Positions 1-7,256 of a stretch of DNA of 64,000 nucleotides are shown in pieces. Numbering within the stretch: position 1 is the stretch's first letter; every line of letters begins with the position of its first letter. Origin of the DNA: Halovenus halobia (GTDB taxonomy: Archaea; Halobacteriota; Halobacteria; Halobacteriales; Haloarculaceae); assembly GCF_051414135.1 (NCBI RefSeq), contig NZ_JBLKOA010000004.1, positions 1 to 64,000 on the forward strand. The letters are read 5' to 3'. The position numbers were made by a program, and so were the translations under genes. The notes under the pieces are model-generated. The model ran no database searches. It had not been told where the DNA came from and was given only the letters and a program-made list of their open reading frames with translations.

Positions 1-66
1 AAGTTTGGGTTGAAAACGGTGGAATATCCGGCCTTGTCGGAAGCGGTGGAATGTATCACTGAGTGA
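1..66 (+). pseudogene. Partial ORF, probable C-terminus of an IS200/IS605-type TnpB protein
   Basis: An open frame enters from the window edge and stops with TGA at 64-66. It encodes a tail of 21 residues that includes the string VEYPAL. Eleven bases after the stop is a perfect hairpin of the kind found at the right end of haloarchaeal IS1341/IS605 elements. That placement, stop then terminal hairpin, is the only reason for the TnpB call. The tail itself carries no catalytic motif, so the assignment is an inference, and the gene may be complete outside the window. Confidence 0.4.
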
Positions 67-76
67 CGGCGCGTAT

Positions 77-96
77 CCACGGCCTGAAGGCCGTGG
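77..96 (+). repeat. Perfect hairpin, probable right end of an IS200/IS605-type element
   Basis: CCACGGCC and GGCCGTGG form an 8-bp perfect stem around a TGAA loop. Imperfect-palindrome hairpins at element ends are what HUH transposases of IS200/IS605 elements recognise, and in TnpB systems the 3' end also forms part of the guide RNA. The hairpin lies just after the partial frame at 1-66. The exact element boundary is probably downstream, before about 120, but cannot be fixed without a second copy. Confidence 0.5.
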
Positions 97-221
97 TATT
101 GCGCCTGCTCCACCTATAAAGACCTTCTTGAGCACTGTGCAGAGGAGGGCCATCTGTATATTACAACCCCAGATACCAGACAAGTAGAAACATTTACGCA
201 GTTACGTATCTAACCACAGGT

Positions 222-497
222 ATGACGACAGCGGTCAAAGTTGATGAGGATGCCAAGTCCCGTTTGGAAGAACTCCAGGCCGAGATCCGACTGCGGACTG
301 GGCAGAAGGTAACACAGCAGGAGTTGCTTTCTCGACTGATTGACGACGCCTATGAGTCCCGAGATGAGGTCATCGATTCCTTCCGGGAATCCACCGTCCC
401 GCTCTCCGAAGAGGAGAAAGAAGCAATGGCTCGTGGGCGGATTAGTTCCGGGGTCGAAACCGACGAAGACGATATCGATGACATCCTATACGGATGA
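222..497 (+). CDS. VapB-type antitoxin, module 1
   Basis: This 91-residue acidic protein has a short N-terminal strand-forming segment (TTAVKVDEDA) followed by helices, consistent with a ribbon-helix-helix DNA-binding antitoxin. The C-terminal half is very acidic, as expected for the segment that wraps a toxin. The stop overlaps the start of the PIN-domain gene by 4 nt (ATGA), which is typical coupling for vapBC operons. It probably neutralises the downstream toxin and represses its own operon. The antitoxin class rests on size and context more than on a strong motif. Confidence 0.7.
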   Translation: MTTAVKVDEDAKSRLEELQAEIRLRTGQKVTQQELLSRLIDDAYESRDEVIDSFRESTVPLSEEEKEAMARGRISSGVETDEDDIDDILYG

Positions 498-922
498 CGG
501 TGATTGTCGACACTGGCGTGTTGTATGCGGATCACGACACAGATGCGAGTAGACACGAGGCTGCAACGAATGCGGTCGAGGCTATGTACGACGGAGAACT
601 CGGACAGCCGTACGTGAGCGATTATATATACGACGAGGCCACCACGCTAACTCTGAAGCGGAGCGACGTTGAGGCGGCTAAGCGACTCGGGAAGCGGGTT
701 CGTGGTGTCGATTCATATCCCACAACATACGAGATGCTTTCTGTTTCTGCCGCCGTGTTTGCTGACGCAGTCACAGTATTTGAGCGGTACGACGACCAGC
801 GACTCAGCTTCACTGACGCGTCGACGGTCGCACTGTGTGAACGACACGCCATCGATGCCGTGGTAAGCTTCGATGATGACTTCGATGGTGTCGTGGACCG
901 GATTGAACCAGGTTCTTTGTGA
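494..922 (+). CDS. PIN-domain ribonuclease toxin (VapC family), module 1
   Basis: The 142-residue protein opens with VIVDTGVLYA, the first PIN strand with its metal-binding aspartate. YIYDEATT supplies the conserved acidic helix and LSFTDAS the third acidic site. VVSFDDDFD near the end is the final PIN strand. All four acidic positions of a VapC nuclease are present, so it looks active. Family members are Mg-dependent RNases, often cutting tRNA or rRNA. It is translationally coupled to the antitoxin gene immediately upstream. Confidence 0.85.
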   Translation: MTVIVDTGVLYADHDTDASRHEAATNAVEAMYDGELGQPYVSDYIYDEATTLTLKRSDVEAAKRLGKRVRGVDSYPTTYEMLSVSAAVFADAVTVFERYDDQRLSFTDASTVALCERHAIDAVVSFDDDFDGVVDRIEPGSL

Positions 923-985
923 TGTGTTTGAACTTATGATTGGGGAAACTGCTAAGTCATTATCGCAGTAATCATTACGTAGAGT

Positions 986-2377
986 ATGACCTTCTACGAT
1001 CGGAACGAGGAATTGGACGCCCTCGAAACGGCGTTTTCGTCTCCGGGCCATGATTTCTACGTGGTATACGGTCGCCGCCGCGTTGGGAAGACCAACCTCC
1101 TCAAAGAATTCTGTTCCGACCGTCCGCATATCTACTTCCTCGCGGCCCAAGAAGCGGAACGTCGGCAGCGCGAGAAGTTCGTCGAAACGGTTGCGACCTA
1201 TTTCGATGACCGTGTCCCTCGGATTGATGGGTGGGACGAAGCCCTCGAGTACCTCGGCGACAAACTCGCCACCGAGCAACTGGTCGTCATTATTGATGAG
1301 TTCCCGTACTTAGTAGGGGAAAACGACTCTCTCCCGTCCTACCTCCAGTCGTTTGTTGACGAGCAACTCCAAGAGACAGATTCGATGCTCGTCTTGTGTG
1401 GGTCCAGCGTGAGTACGATGGAATCGGATGTCCTCGGCCATGAGAGCCCACTCTATGGCCGTCGCACGGGACAGATTGACCTGCAGCCGTTTTCGTTCAA
1501 ACAAGCCCAGGAAGTCATCGCATACGATATTGAAACCGCAATTCAGTCATATGCCGTCACCGGTGGGACGCCCCTGTATCTCACACTGTTCGACTACTCG
1601 AAACCGCTCGCGGAGAACATCCAGACTGAAATCCTATCTCCAACAGCCGTCCTCTACAACGAACCTGAGTTTCTGCTCCGCACCGAGCTTCGAAACCCGG
1701 CCCGGTATCTGAGTATTCTCGAAGCAATCGCCACGGGCCACACGACGCCCAACGAAATCGCTGGCGCGACTGGTATCGATGCTGGTCCGTTGTCGAAGTA
1801 CCTCCAGACGCTTCGCAACCTGCGGCTCATTGACCGGGAGGTGCCTGTGACGGCCTCACCGAAGCAGTCCAAGCGGTCGCGGTATCACGTTGCTGATGAG
1901 TTCCTTCGATTCTGGTTTCGGTTCGTCGAGCCGAATCGGTCCAGCATCGAAGAAGCGCCCGATATTGTCTACGACGGAACCATCGAACCAAACCTCCCTG
2001 ATCACGTCGCCACAACCTTCGAGGCTGTCTGTCAGGAAGTCGTCTGGGACGCGATCCGTGGTGGTGATCTCGGGCCGTATGCTGCGGTCGGGCGCTGGTG
2101 GTACGGTGAAGATGAAATCGACATCGTTGGGCTCGCTCCGAACGACGACCGCATTTTGCTCGCAGAGTGTAAGTGGACGAGCGAACCGGTTGGCCAGGCG
2201 CTGGCCGCACAACTCCGCGAGAAATCCGAGCGTGTGCGATGGGGCTCCGATACGAGGGAGGTCGAATTTGCGTTGTTCTCGAAGAGCGGGTTCGTGGATG
2301 GGCTTGCCGCCGACCTGCCTAACCGATGGTCACTGTTCGGGCTGGACGACATGAACGCCCAGTTTGCATGTAAATAA
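986..2377 (+). CDS. Archaeal AAA-family ATPase with DUF234-like nuclease-fold C-terminus
   Basis: The 463-residue protein has a Walker A motif GRRRVGKT (about residues 28-35) and a Walker B LVVIIDEFPYL (about 95-105), the signature of the archaeal STAND-like ArchATPase family. A winged-helix segment follows around 240-300. The C-terminal part contains EIDIVG and, 14 residues later, AECKW, which together resemble a PD-(D/E)XK active site. The function of this family is not established; members are frequent in accessory islands. A TATA-like TTATCG about 26 nt upstream of the ATG suggests a leaderless transcript. It sits alone between two vapBC modules. Confidence 0.85.
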   Translation: MTFYDRNEELDALETAFSSPGHDFYVVYGRRRVGKTNLLKEFCSDRPHIYFLAAQEAERRQREKFVETVATYFDDRVPRIDGWDEALEYLGDKLATEQLVVIIDEFPYLVGENDSLPSYLQSFVDEQLQETDSMLVLCGSSVSTMESDVLGHESPLYGRRTGQIDLQPFSFKQAQEVIAYDIETAIQSYAVTGGTPLYLTLFDYSKPLAENIQTEILSPTAVLYNEPEFLLRTELRNPARYLSILEAIATGHTTPNEIAGATGIDAGPLSKYLQTLRNLRLIDREVPVTASPKQSKRSRYHVADEFLRFWFRFVEPNRSSIEEAPDIVYDGTIEPNLPDHVATTFEAVCQEVVWDAIRGGDLGPYAAVGRWWYGEDEIDIVGLAPNDDRILLAECKWTSEPVGQALAAQLREKSERVRWGSDTREVEFALFSKSGFVDGLAADLPNRWSLFGLDDMNAQFACK

Positions 2378-2600
2378 AAATACTCTCAATCCCCTGTGTT
2401 GCGGTTTCTAGATCCGAGAAGAGAGAGCGTTCGGTATCCACTTCTCGCCACGACGGTTGGGACCACCCAAACGGTGCTGTCGTAGAGCTGTTCCCCGGCA
2501 CACAGTGGATATATCCATTTGGCCCTGCCAGACTTCTTCCAATTTGTCACGATTCCGGCGCGGCGATAGATACATCAATCGTTGTCAACGACGTTTACGC

Positions 2601-2846
2601 ATGGGAACAAAACAGGTTCGGCTCGACGAGGACGTGTATGCCAAAATTGCCGACGAGAAGCGGCCAAACGAAACGTTCAGCGAAGCTATCGAGCGATTGA
2701 TCACCGACTGGTCACTCACAGAGTTCGACCTTGGCCTCGGCGAAGATGACACAGAGCAGTTCGCTAATGCAATCACAGAGATAGAGATGACGACCACTGA
2801 GAACGTCGACGAAACGGTTGATGAATTGAATGCCAACCCTGAATGA
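2601..2846 (+). CDS. VapB-type antitoxin, module 2
   Basis: This 81-residue protein starts MGTKQVRLDEDVYAKI and continues with a FSEAIERLI helix, the pattern of the DUF217/VapB antitoxin family of archaea. The tail is acidic. An in-frame start further upstream at 2457 would add a basic, Cys-rich stretch unlike the family, so the ATG at 2601 is preferred. The stop overlaps the next gene's ATG by 4 nt. It is expected to bind and inhibit the PIN protein encoded downstream and to repress the operon. Confidence 0.8.
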   Translation: MGTKQVRLDEDVYAKIADEKRPNETFSEAIERLITDWSLTEFDLGLGEDDTEQFANAITEIEMTTTENVDETVDELNANPE

Positions 2847-3241
2847 TCGTCGACACGAGCCTCCTCATCGCGCTTGATCAGAATGATAGCGACGCTATCC
2901 GGTTAGTTGAGAACACAGAGACGGCTGGGATTCCGCTTCGAATACCCACAGCTGTGCTCATGGAACTGTACGTCTCGGTCGGGCTTGGATCAGACCCAAA
3001 CACCAACGCAGCTGCACTCGAAGCACTCGTCGCAAACTATCCTGTCCTTGCACTTGATGCAAACATCGCCAAGAAGGCGGGAACACTACTCGGTCTCCAC
3101 AGGGCAAGCGACACGAAACCGCAACTTGGTGCCTTCGATGCCATCGTCGCAGCGACTGGTCTCGTGTACGCTGAACCGGTGATTACCAATGACACCGACG
3201 ATTTCGGTCCCGTTGAAGGGCTGGCTATCGAGACCTGGTAA
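2843..3241 (+). CDS. PIN-domain ribonuclease toxin (VapC family), module 2
   Basis: A 132-residue PIN protein. MIVDTSLLIAL carries the first aspartate, PTAVLMELYV the conserved glutamate, GAFDAIVAATG the third acidic site and VITNDTDDF the fourth. The length matches a complete VapC, so it should be an active Mg-dependent RNase held in check by the antitoxin encoded just upstream. It is only distantly similar to the PIN proteins of modules 1 and 3, so the three modules appear independently acquired rather than tandem duplicates. Confidence 0.88.
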   Translation: MIVDTSLLIALDQNDSDAIRLVENTETAGIPLRIPTAVLMELYVSVGLGSDPNTNAAALEALVANYPVLALDANIAKKAGTLLGLHRASDTKPQLGAFDAIVAATGLVYAEPVITNDTDDFGPVEGLAIETW

Positions 3242-3640
3242 CTGCCCAGCAGCGACTGTTACTCCGAACCCACTCTCTCATCGCTCTCCTTCTCGGTGAT
3301 TGTCACCGCGAGAGTCCGTCTCTGTGTCTCCCCCAACCACAAACCCCGTGGGTTCCGAACCAACCGTCCACAACTGTTGCACGACGATCTTCAGATCGGA
3401 CAAAAAGGTTGCTGGTGAACGCACTACAGATCGTATCGCAACTTATCCTCGCTTTCGGCACTTGTCGCATCGCTGATCTGCCCTAAGCTGGTCATTGTGC
3501 CGTGGTTTCAGTGACAGGAGGTTGTCAGAACAGTTGACACGGACCAGTATATTTATTCTAGAGAGCACGCCGAGACCGTTCGTCACCGCTGAGTCATCAT
3601 CGTTGATACTCTTTTGCGTATGGGTACACAGACCTGATAT
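3242..3640. other. Gene-free interval between toxin-antitoxin modules
   Basis: No convincing coding frame is visible on either strand in these 399 bases. An AT-rich stretch around 3548-3558 (TATATTTATT) could be a promoter, but it is about 85 nt from the next start codon. A short GATC-CTTCA-type inverted repeat at about 3390 is weak. The interval is probably a join between independently acquired modules. Confidence 0.5.
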
Positions 3641-3868
3641 ATGAGCAAAAATATCGAAATCAGCGACGACGTGTACCGTCGCTTGAAACGTGAAAAGGGC
3701 GACCGTAGTTTCAGTGAACTCATCGAAGAGCGTCTGGACCGCGGCGGACGGCTGGCGGATGTGACCGGCCAGGAAATCTTCGAGCCTGGGGCGTACGAGC
3801 AGGTTTCTGAGGAAATCAGCACATTGAGTGAGGGGACGCTTGATCGCGTGACTGATGAAACTTCTTGA
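3641..3868 (+). CDS. VapB-type antitoxin, module 3
   Basis: The 75-residue protein starts MSKNIEISDDVYRRL and contains RSFSELIEERLDR, matching the archaeal DUF217 VapB antitoxins. The C-terminus is acidic. It overlaps the following vapC by 14 nt in another frame. Its partner toxin is truncated, so this antitoxin is probably an orphan, or it may now serve only as an anti-toxin against related toxins elsewhere. That last point is inference. Confidence 0.8.
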   Translation: MSKNIEISDDVYRRLKREKGDRSFSELIEERLDRGGRLADVTGQEIFEPGAYEQVSEEISTLSEGTLDRVTDETS

Positions 3869-4139
3869 CACCTCGGTCGTCGTCGACATCGACCGTGGTG
3901 GAATCGAGGAGAAAGTCCAGAAACTCGACGAACAAGGCAGACACCTGCTCAGCATGGTCTCGGTGACTGAACTTCGGCTCGGTGTCGAGTTGCAATACGA
4001 GCAGGGAACCGACGCCTACGAGACGGCAATGGATGAATTGGTACGACCAGACGAACACGTACGAGAACATCACGAGTTCATTATACCCGTACTCACCAGA
4101 TCTTCGAAAGCCCCTCGCGCAGTTCGTATTCCGGCGTGA
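3855..4139 (+). pseudogene. Truncated vapC (PIN-domain toxin remnant), module 3
   Basis: The frame begins MKLLDTSVVVDI with the first PIN aspartate and has SVTELRLGVELQ with the conserved glutamate. PIN-like sequence ends near residue 63. The remaining 31 residues, ending at 4139, include 16 codons that are antisense to the end of the epimerase gene. The family is normally about 130 residues; the distal acidic residues and final strand are missing. The protein cannot form a complete active site. The break near 4045 marks a recombination or deletion junction. Confidence 0.8.
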
Positions 4140-5031
4140 ACCCAAGCTCGTCCATCGCTCGTGCAATATCCGCCTTACTCGCATCAATATCACCCTCCCG
4201 GGCGCTTTCGTGGCGAATCCCTGGCGACTCGTCACCTAACGATTGCACAGTCTCGGCCAGCCCACGAATCGAGATGCTCTCACCGGTCCCGATATTGAAC
4301 GCCATCCCGGTGACATCGGTTGTCCCGGCCAACAGATTCGCTTGCACGACATCGTCGACGAAGACAAAATCTCGTGTCTGTGACCCATCACCGTGGAGGG
4401 TCAATTCACGACCATCGCGCGCCTGCTCGAGGAAGACAGAGATCACACCGGCATACTCACCGCTCTGGCGCGGGCCAAAGACGTTGAAATATCGAAGCGC
4501 CACTGTTGGCAAGTCATAGAGCTCGTTATACAACCGAACGTATCGGTCACTACTCAGTTTCTCCAGCCCATACGGCGAGAGTGGCTCGGTTGGGTGGTCT
4601 TCGTCGATCGGAATATACTCGGGGTCCCCGTAGATGGCGGCACTCGACGCGAAGACAACACGGGCGTCGGCCTGTCTCGCAGCCTCCAGGACGTTGACTG
4701 TCCCGCTGATGTTCACGTCGTGGCTCTCGGCAGGCTGTTCGACAGACCGCTGGACGCTGACGTTGGCTGCGAAGTGGTAGATGATATCGACATCCGCTGC
4801 GGCCTCCGCAACGGCTGCCCGGTCACGAATATCTGCTTCGATAAGTTCGGCATCGTCGTGGACAAACTCGGCATGACCGCTGGACAGATTGTCGAACACA
4901 CGGACCTCGTTGTCAGAAACAAGTGCGTCAACGAGATGTGAACCGATGAACCCCGCGCCGCCAGTCACGAGAATCTGTTTGCCAGTCGGTCGGTCGGCTT
5001 CGGGAAGCGCACTGAGCACATCGTGGGTCAT
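4093..5031 (-). CDS. NAD-dependent sugar-nucleotide epimerase (GalE-like, SDR extended family)
   Basis: The 312-residue protein has the Rossmann motif GGAGFIGSHL, the SSAAIYG strand and the catalytic YGLEK (YxxxK) of extended SDR enzymes such as UDP-glucose 4-epimerase. GDGSQTRDFVFVDD is the substrate-loop motif. The start is placed at the ATG for MTHDVLSAL because upstream in-frame codons encode a Cys-rich stretch not seen in the family. It probably makes sugar donors for S-layer or exopolysaccharide glycosylation. Its last codons overlap the vapC remnant on the other strand. A second epimerase is encoded divergently. Confidence 0.88.
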   Translation of the reverse strand: MTHDVLSALPEADRPTGKQILVTGGAGFIGSHLVDALVSDNEVRVFDNLSSGHAEFVHDDAELIEADIRDRAAVAEAAADVDIIYHFAANVSVQRSVEQPAESHDVNISGTVNVLEAARQADARVVFASSAAIYGDPEYIPIDEDHPTEPLSPYGLEKLSSDRYVRLYNELYDLPTVALRYFNVFGPRQSGEYAGVISVFLEQARDGRELTLHGDGSQTRDFVFVDDVVQANLLAGTTDVTGMAFNIGTGESISIRGLAETVQSLGDESPGIRHESAREGDIDASKADIARAMDELGFTPEYELREGLSKIW

Positions 5032-5230
5032 CTTCGTTGATGAATTCCTACAGAAGCAGAAGGCATGACAGTGTTGTTTTCTGACAGTGCAGCACAAGAT
5101 TAGCTTACAATTTCCGTGCTCGTTCCTCTTTTTGTCTTGAATTTGAGCACGGCAGTTGCCAGTACTACCGGTGGCGGACTCGGTATAGTCACACTCGAAG
5201 ACACACCAGGCCTGAATTCTATGTGAGAAG

Positions 5231-5240
5231 GTTTTTTATT
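5231..5240 (+). promoter_or_regulatory. TATA-like box of the 5262 epimerase gene
   Basis: GTTTTTTATT is centred about 27 nt upstream of the ATG at 5262, the usual distance when haloarchaeal transcription starts at or next to the start codon. No Shine-Dalgarno sequence is present. This supports the ATG at 5262 over the GTG at 5223. Confidence 0.55.
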
Positions 5241-5261
5241 GCGATTCCCGACCACCCGCCT

Positions 5262-6179
5262 ATGCAAGACAAGCGCGTTCTCGTGACTGGCGGCGCGGGA
5301 TTCATTGGCTCAAATCTCGCCAATAGCCTCGCCTCAGACAACGAGGTAATCGTTGTCGACGACTGCTACCTCGGCACGCCCGAAAACCTCGACGACGCTG
5401 TCGAATTCCACGACAAATCCGTCCTTGCTGATGACCTCCCAACCGACGTAGACGTGGTCTTTCACCTCGCTGCGCTGTCGTCGTACGCGATGCACGAAGA
5501 CGAACCGCGCCGCGGCGCTCGCGTCAATGTTGAAGGTTTCGTCAACGTTGTCGACCAGGCCCGCGAAGACGGGTGTAACACCGTCGTCTACGCCTCGACG
5601 TCCTCAATCTACGGCAGCCAGACCACTCCCTCGCCGGAGTCGATGGACGTGACGGTCAACACTGGCTACGAAGCCTCGAAGATGGCCCGCGAGAGCTACG
5701 GCGAGTACTTCTCGAATCACTACGACATGTCGATGGCCGGGCTGCGATTCTTCTCGGTGTATCAGGGCTACGGTGGCGCCGAGGCTCACAAAGGCGAGTA
5801 CGCAAATGTCATCGCACAATTTGCCGATGACATCGCCAACGGCGAGGCGCCAGTACTGTACGGCGACGGTGAGCAGACACGCGATTTCACCCACGTCGAG
5901 GACATCGTCGCGGGGCTGGAACTGGCCGCCGACCACGAACTCGACGATGTCTACAATCTCGGCACCGGGAACCGGTACTCGTTCAACACGGTCGTCGAGA
6001 TGCTCAACGACGAACTCGGAACCAGTATCAACCCAGAGTACGTCGAGAACCCAATTCCCGAGGATGTCTACGTCCACGACACCTGTGCCGACGCCGCGAA
6101 GATGCGCGAGGCGACGGGCTGGGTGCCTGAAATCGACTTCGAGGAGGGCATCGAGCGAGTCTGTGCTGTGTATCAGTAA
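5262..6179 (+). CDS. NAD-dependent nucleoside-diphosphate-sugar epimerase
   Basis: The 305-residue protein carries GGAGFIGSNL near the N-terminus, STSSIYGS and a YEASK catalytic tetrad motif, so it is a second extended-SDR epimerase or dehydratase. LYGDGEQTRDFTHVEDI is the conserved substrate-binding region. The start at 5262 is favoured by the TATA box. It diverges from the other epimerase, with about 230 bases between the starts, and ends immediately against the convergent gene at 6180. Substrate cannot be deduced. Confidence 0.88.
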   Translation: MQDKRVLVTGGAGFIGSNLANSLASDNEVIVVDDCYLGTPENLDDAVEFHDKSVLADDLPTDVDVVFHLAALSSYAMHEDEPRRGARVNVEGFVNVVDQAREDGCNTVVYASTSSIYGSQTTPSPESMDVTVNTGYEASKMARESYGEYFSNHYDMSMAGLRFFSVYQGYGGAEAHKGEYANVIAQFADDIANGEAPVLYGDGEQTRDFTHVEDIVAGLELAADHELDDVYNLGTGNRYSFNTVVEMLNDELGTSINPEYVENPIPEDVYVHDTCADAAKMREATGWVPEIDFEEGIERVCAVYQ

Positions 6180-6671
6180 TTAGGTTTTGCCGTATCGCTC
6201 GATTATTGCCACGACGAGCGCTACTGCCACCGCAACACCGAGCACCCACCGGTCAGCGGAGACGTACAGCCCGGGCGTCGGTGGCCGCCACCACGACAGC
6301 GGATACAGCGCTGTCCCACCCGTACCGTCGGCCCACGCTTTCACCGCATCGACGGCCAGGTGTGAACAGCCACCAGCGACGAGCAGTCCAAACCCGCGCA
6401 GGCGCTGCTGTCGCTTGTCGAACAGCACCGCGCCCAACGTGGCGAGTACCACCACGCCCCCGAGGGTGTGCAACGCGGCCCAGTCGAACGGTATCCCGAG
6501 CGCTTGTGAGATGATGTAGTCATCGACAAGCAGGTAGAGACGACTCAGGTCTGGCAGTAGCGAGCCGACCATTCCGACCGCGACCCACCGACGGTCGAGC
6601 CACCCAACAGTCCAGCCCGTGGCCGTGAACAGCCCGAAAGCGAGCAAGACGTGCGTCAGGCCCTCAGCCAT
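6180..6671 (-). CDS. YdjM/DUF457-like membrane-bound metal-dependent hydrolase family protein
   Basis: The 163-residue protein starts MAEGLTHVLLAFGLF and has four to five hydrophobic segments. Conserved His and Asp residues (GLTH, SLLPDLSRL, LHTLGG, CSHLAVDAVK) fit the DUF457/LexA-induced YdjM family of membrane hydrolases. Its start overlaps the stop of the gene at 6664-7161 by 8 nt, so the two form an operon. The substrate is unknown. The stop codon abuts the convergent epimerase without spacing. Confidence 0.75.
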   Translation of the reverse strand: MAEGLTHVLLAFGLFTATGWTVGWLDRRWVAVGMVGSLLPDLSRLYLLVDDYIISQALGIPFDWAALHTLGGVVVLATLGAVLFDKRQQRLRGFGLLVAGGCSHLAVDAVKAWADGTGGTALYPLSWWRPPTPGLYVSADRWVLGVAVAVALVVAIIERYGKT

Positions 6672-7161
6672 CTCTCTCACCTCCGTCCCGAGACACGAAC
6701 CGTAGCTCTCGCAGGTCGATTCGCCAGTATCGCAGGAACAACCCGGCGGCAACCAGTCCACCGAGTAGCGAGGTGAGTAGCTTGTACGAGGTATCACCCG
6801 ACGATTTGTTGACGACGACCACCGACTCGGCCGTCTGGACGGTCCCCTGCTGGGAGAGTCGGCCGTACACCTGAACCACGCCACCGGGTTCGACGTTGAC
6901 AGTTGTCCCGCGCACCGTAACCGTTCGCACGACCGTCCCGCTGTCGTCCTCGACGGTCATCACCAACCCGTCCGGCGTCTGCTCCTGCACTTCGCCGAAC
7001 AACAACACTGTCTCGCCGTCCCAGCCGTCGGGGTCCTCAGCCAGTTGGTCGCCGGTCGGATGCGGCCAGTTTTGGTCGTAACTCGCGCCGTAGTGGACAC
7101 AGAGCCCGAGCGTACAGGCGAGGACGACCACCATCACCGCGAGACGACGACGCCGGTGCAT
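6664..7161 (-). CDS. Conserved haloarchaeal membrane protein with OB-fold-like domain
   Basis: A 165-residue protein with an N-terminal hydrophobic segment (residues 7-25), a beta-rich middle (GETVLLFGEVQEQ to GGVVQVYGRL) resembling a small OB-fold, and a second membrane segment near residues 130-147. The beta domain should lie outside the membrane. A GTG two codons upstream (7167) is an alternative start. It is the first gene of a two-gene operon with the YdjM-like protein. No enzymatic motif is visible; function unknown. Confidence 0.65.
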   Translation of the reverse strand: MHRRRRLAVMVVVLACTLGLCVHYGASYDQNWPHPTGDQLAEDPDGWDGETVLLFGEVQEQTPDGLVMTVEDDSGTVVRTVTVRGTTVNVEPGGVVQVYGRLSQQGTVQTAESVVVVNKSSGDTSYKLLTSLLGGLVAAGLFLRYWRIDLRELRFVSRDGGERDG

Positions 7162-7256
7162 GGACACTGTCTCCGTGCCGACTCACTAAGCAGTTCGGAT
7201 GTAGCTCTCGATGGGGATAACAGGATTTTTGCCACCGCCCTGACAACCGTGGCGCA

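Noticed and set aside
4093..6179. Two epimerases as a recent gene duplication
   Set aside because: The proteins share only family motifs and differ over most of their length.
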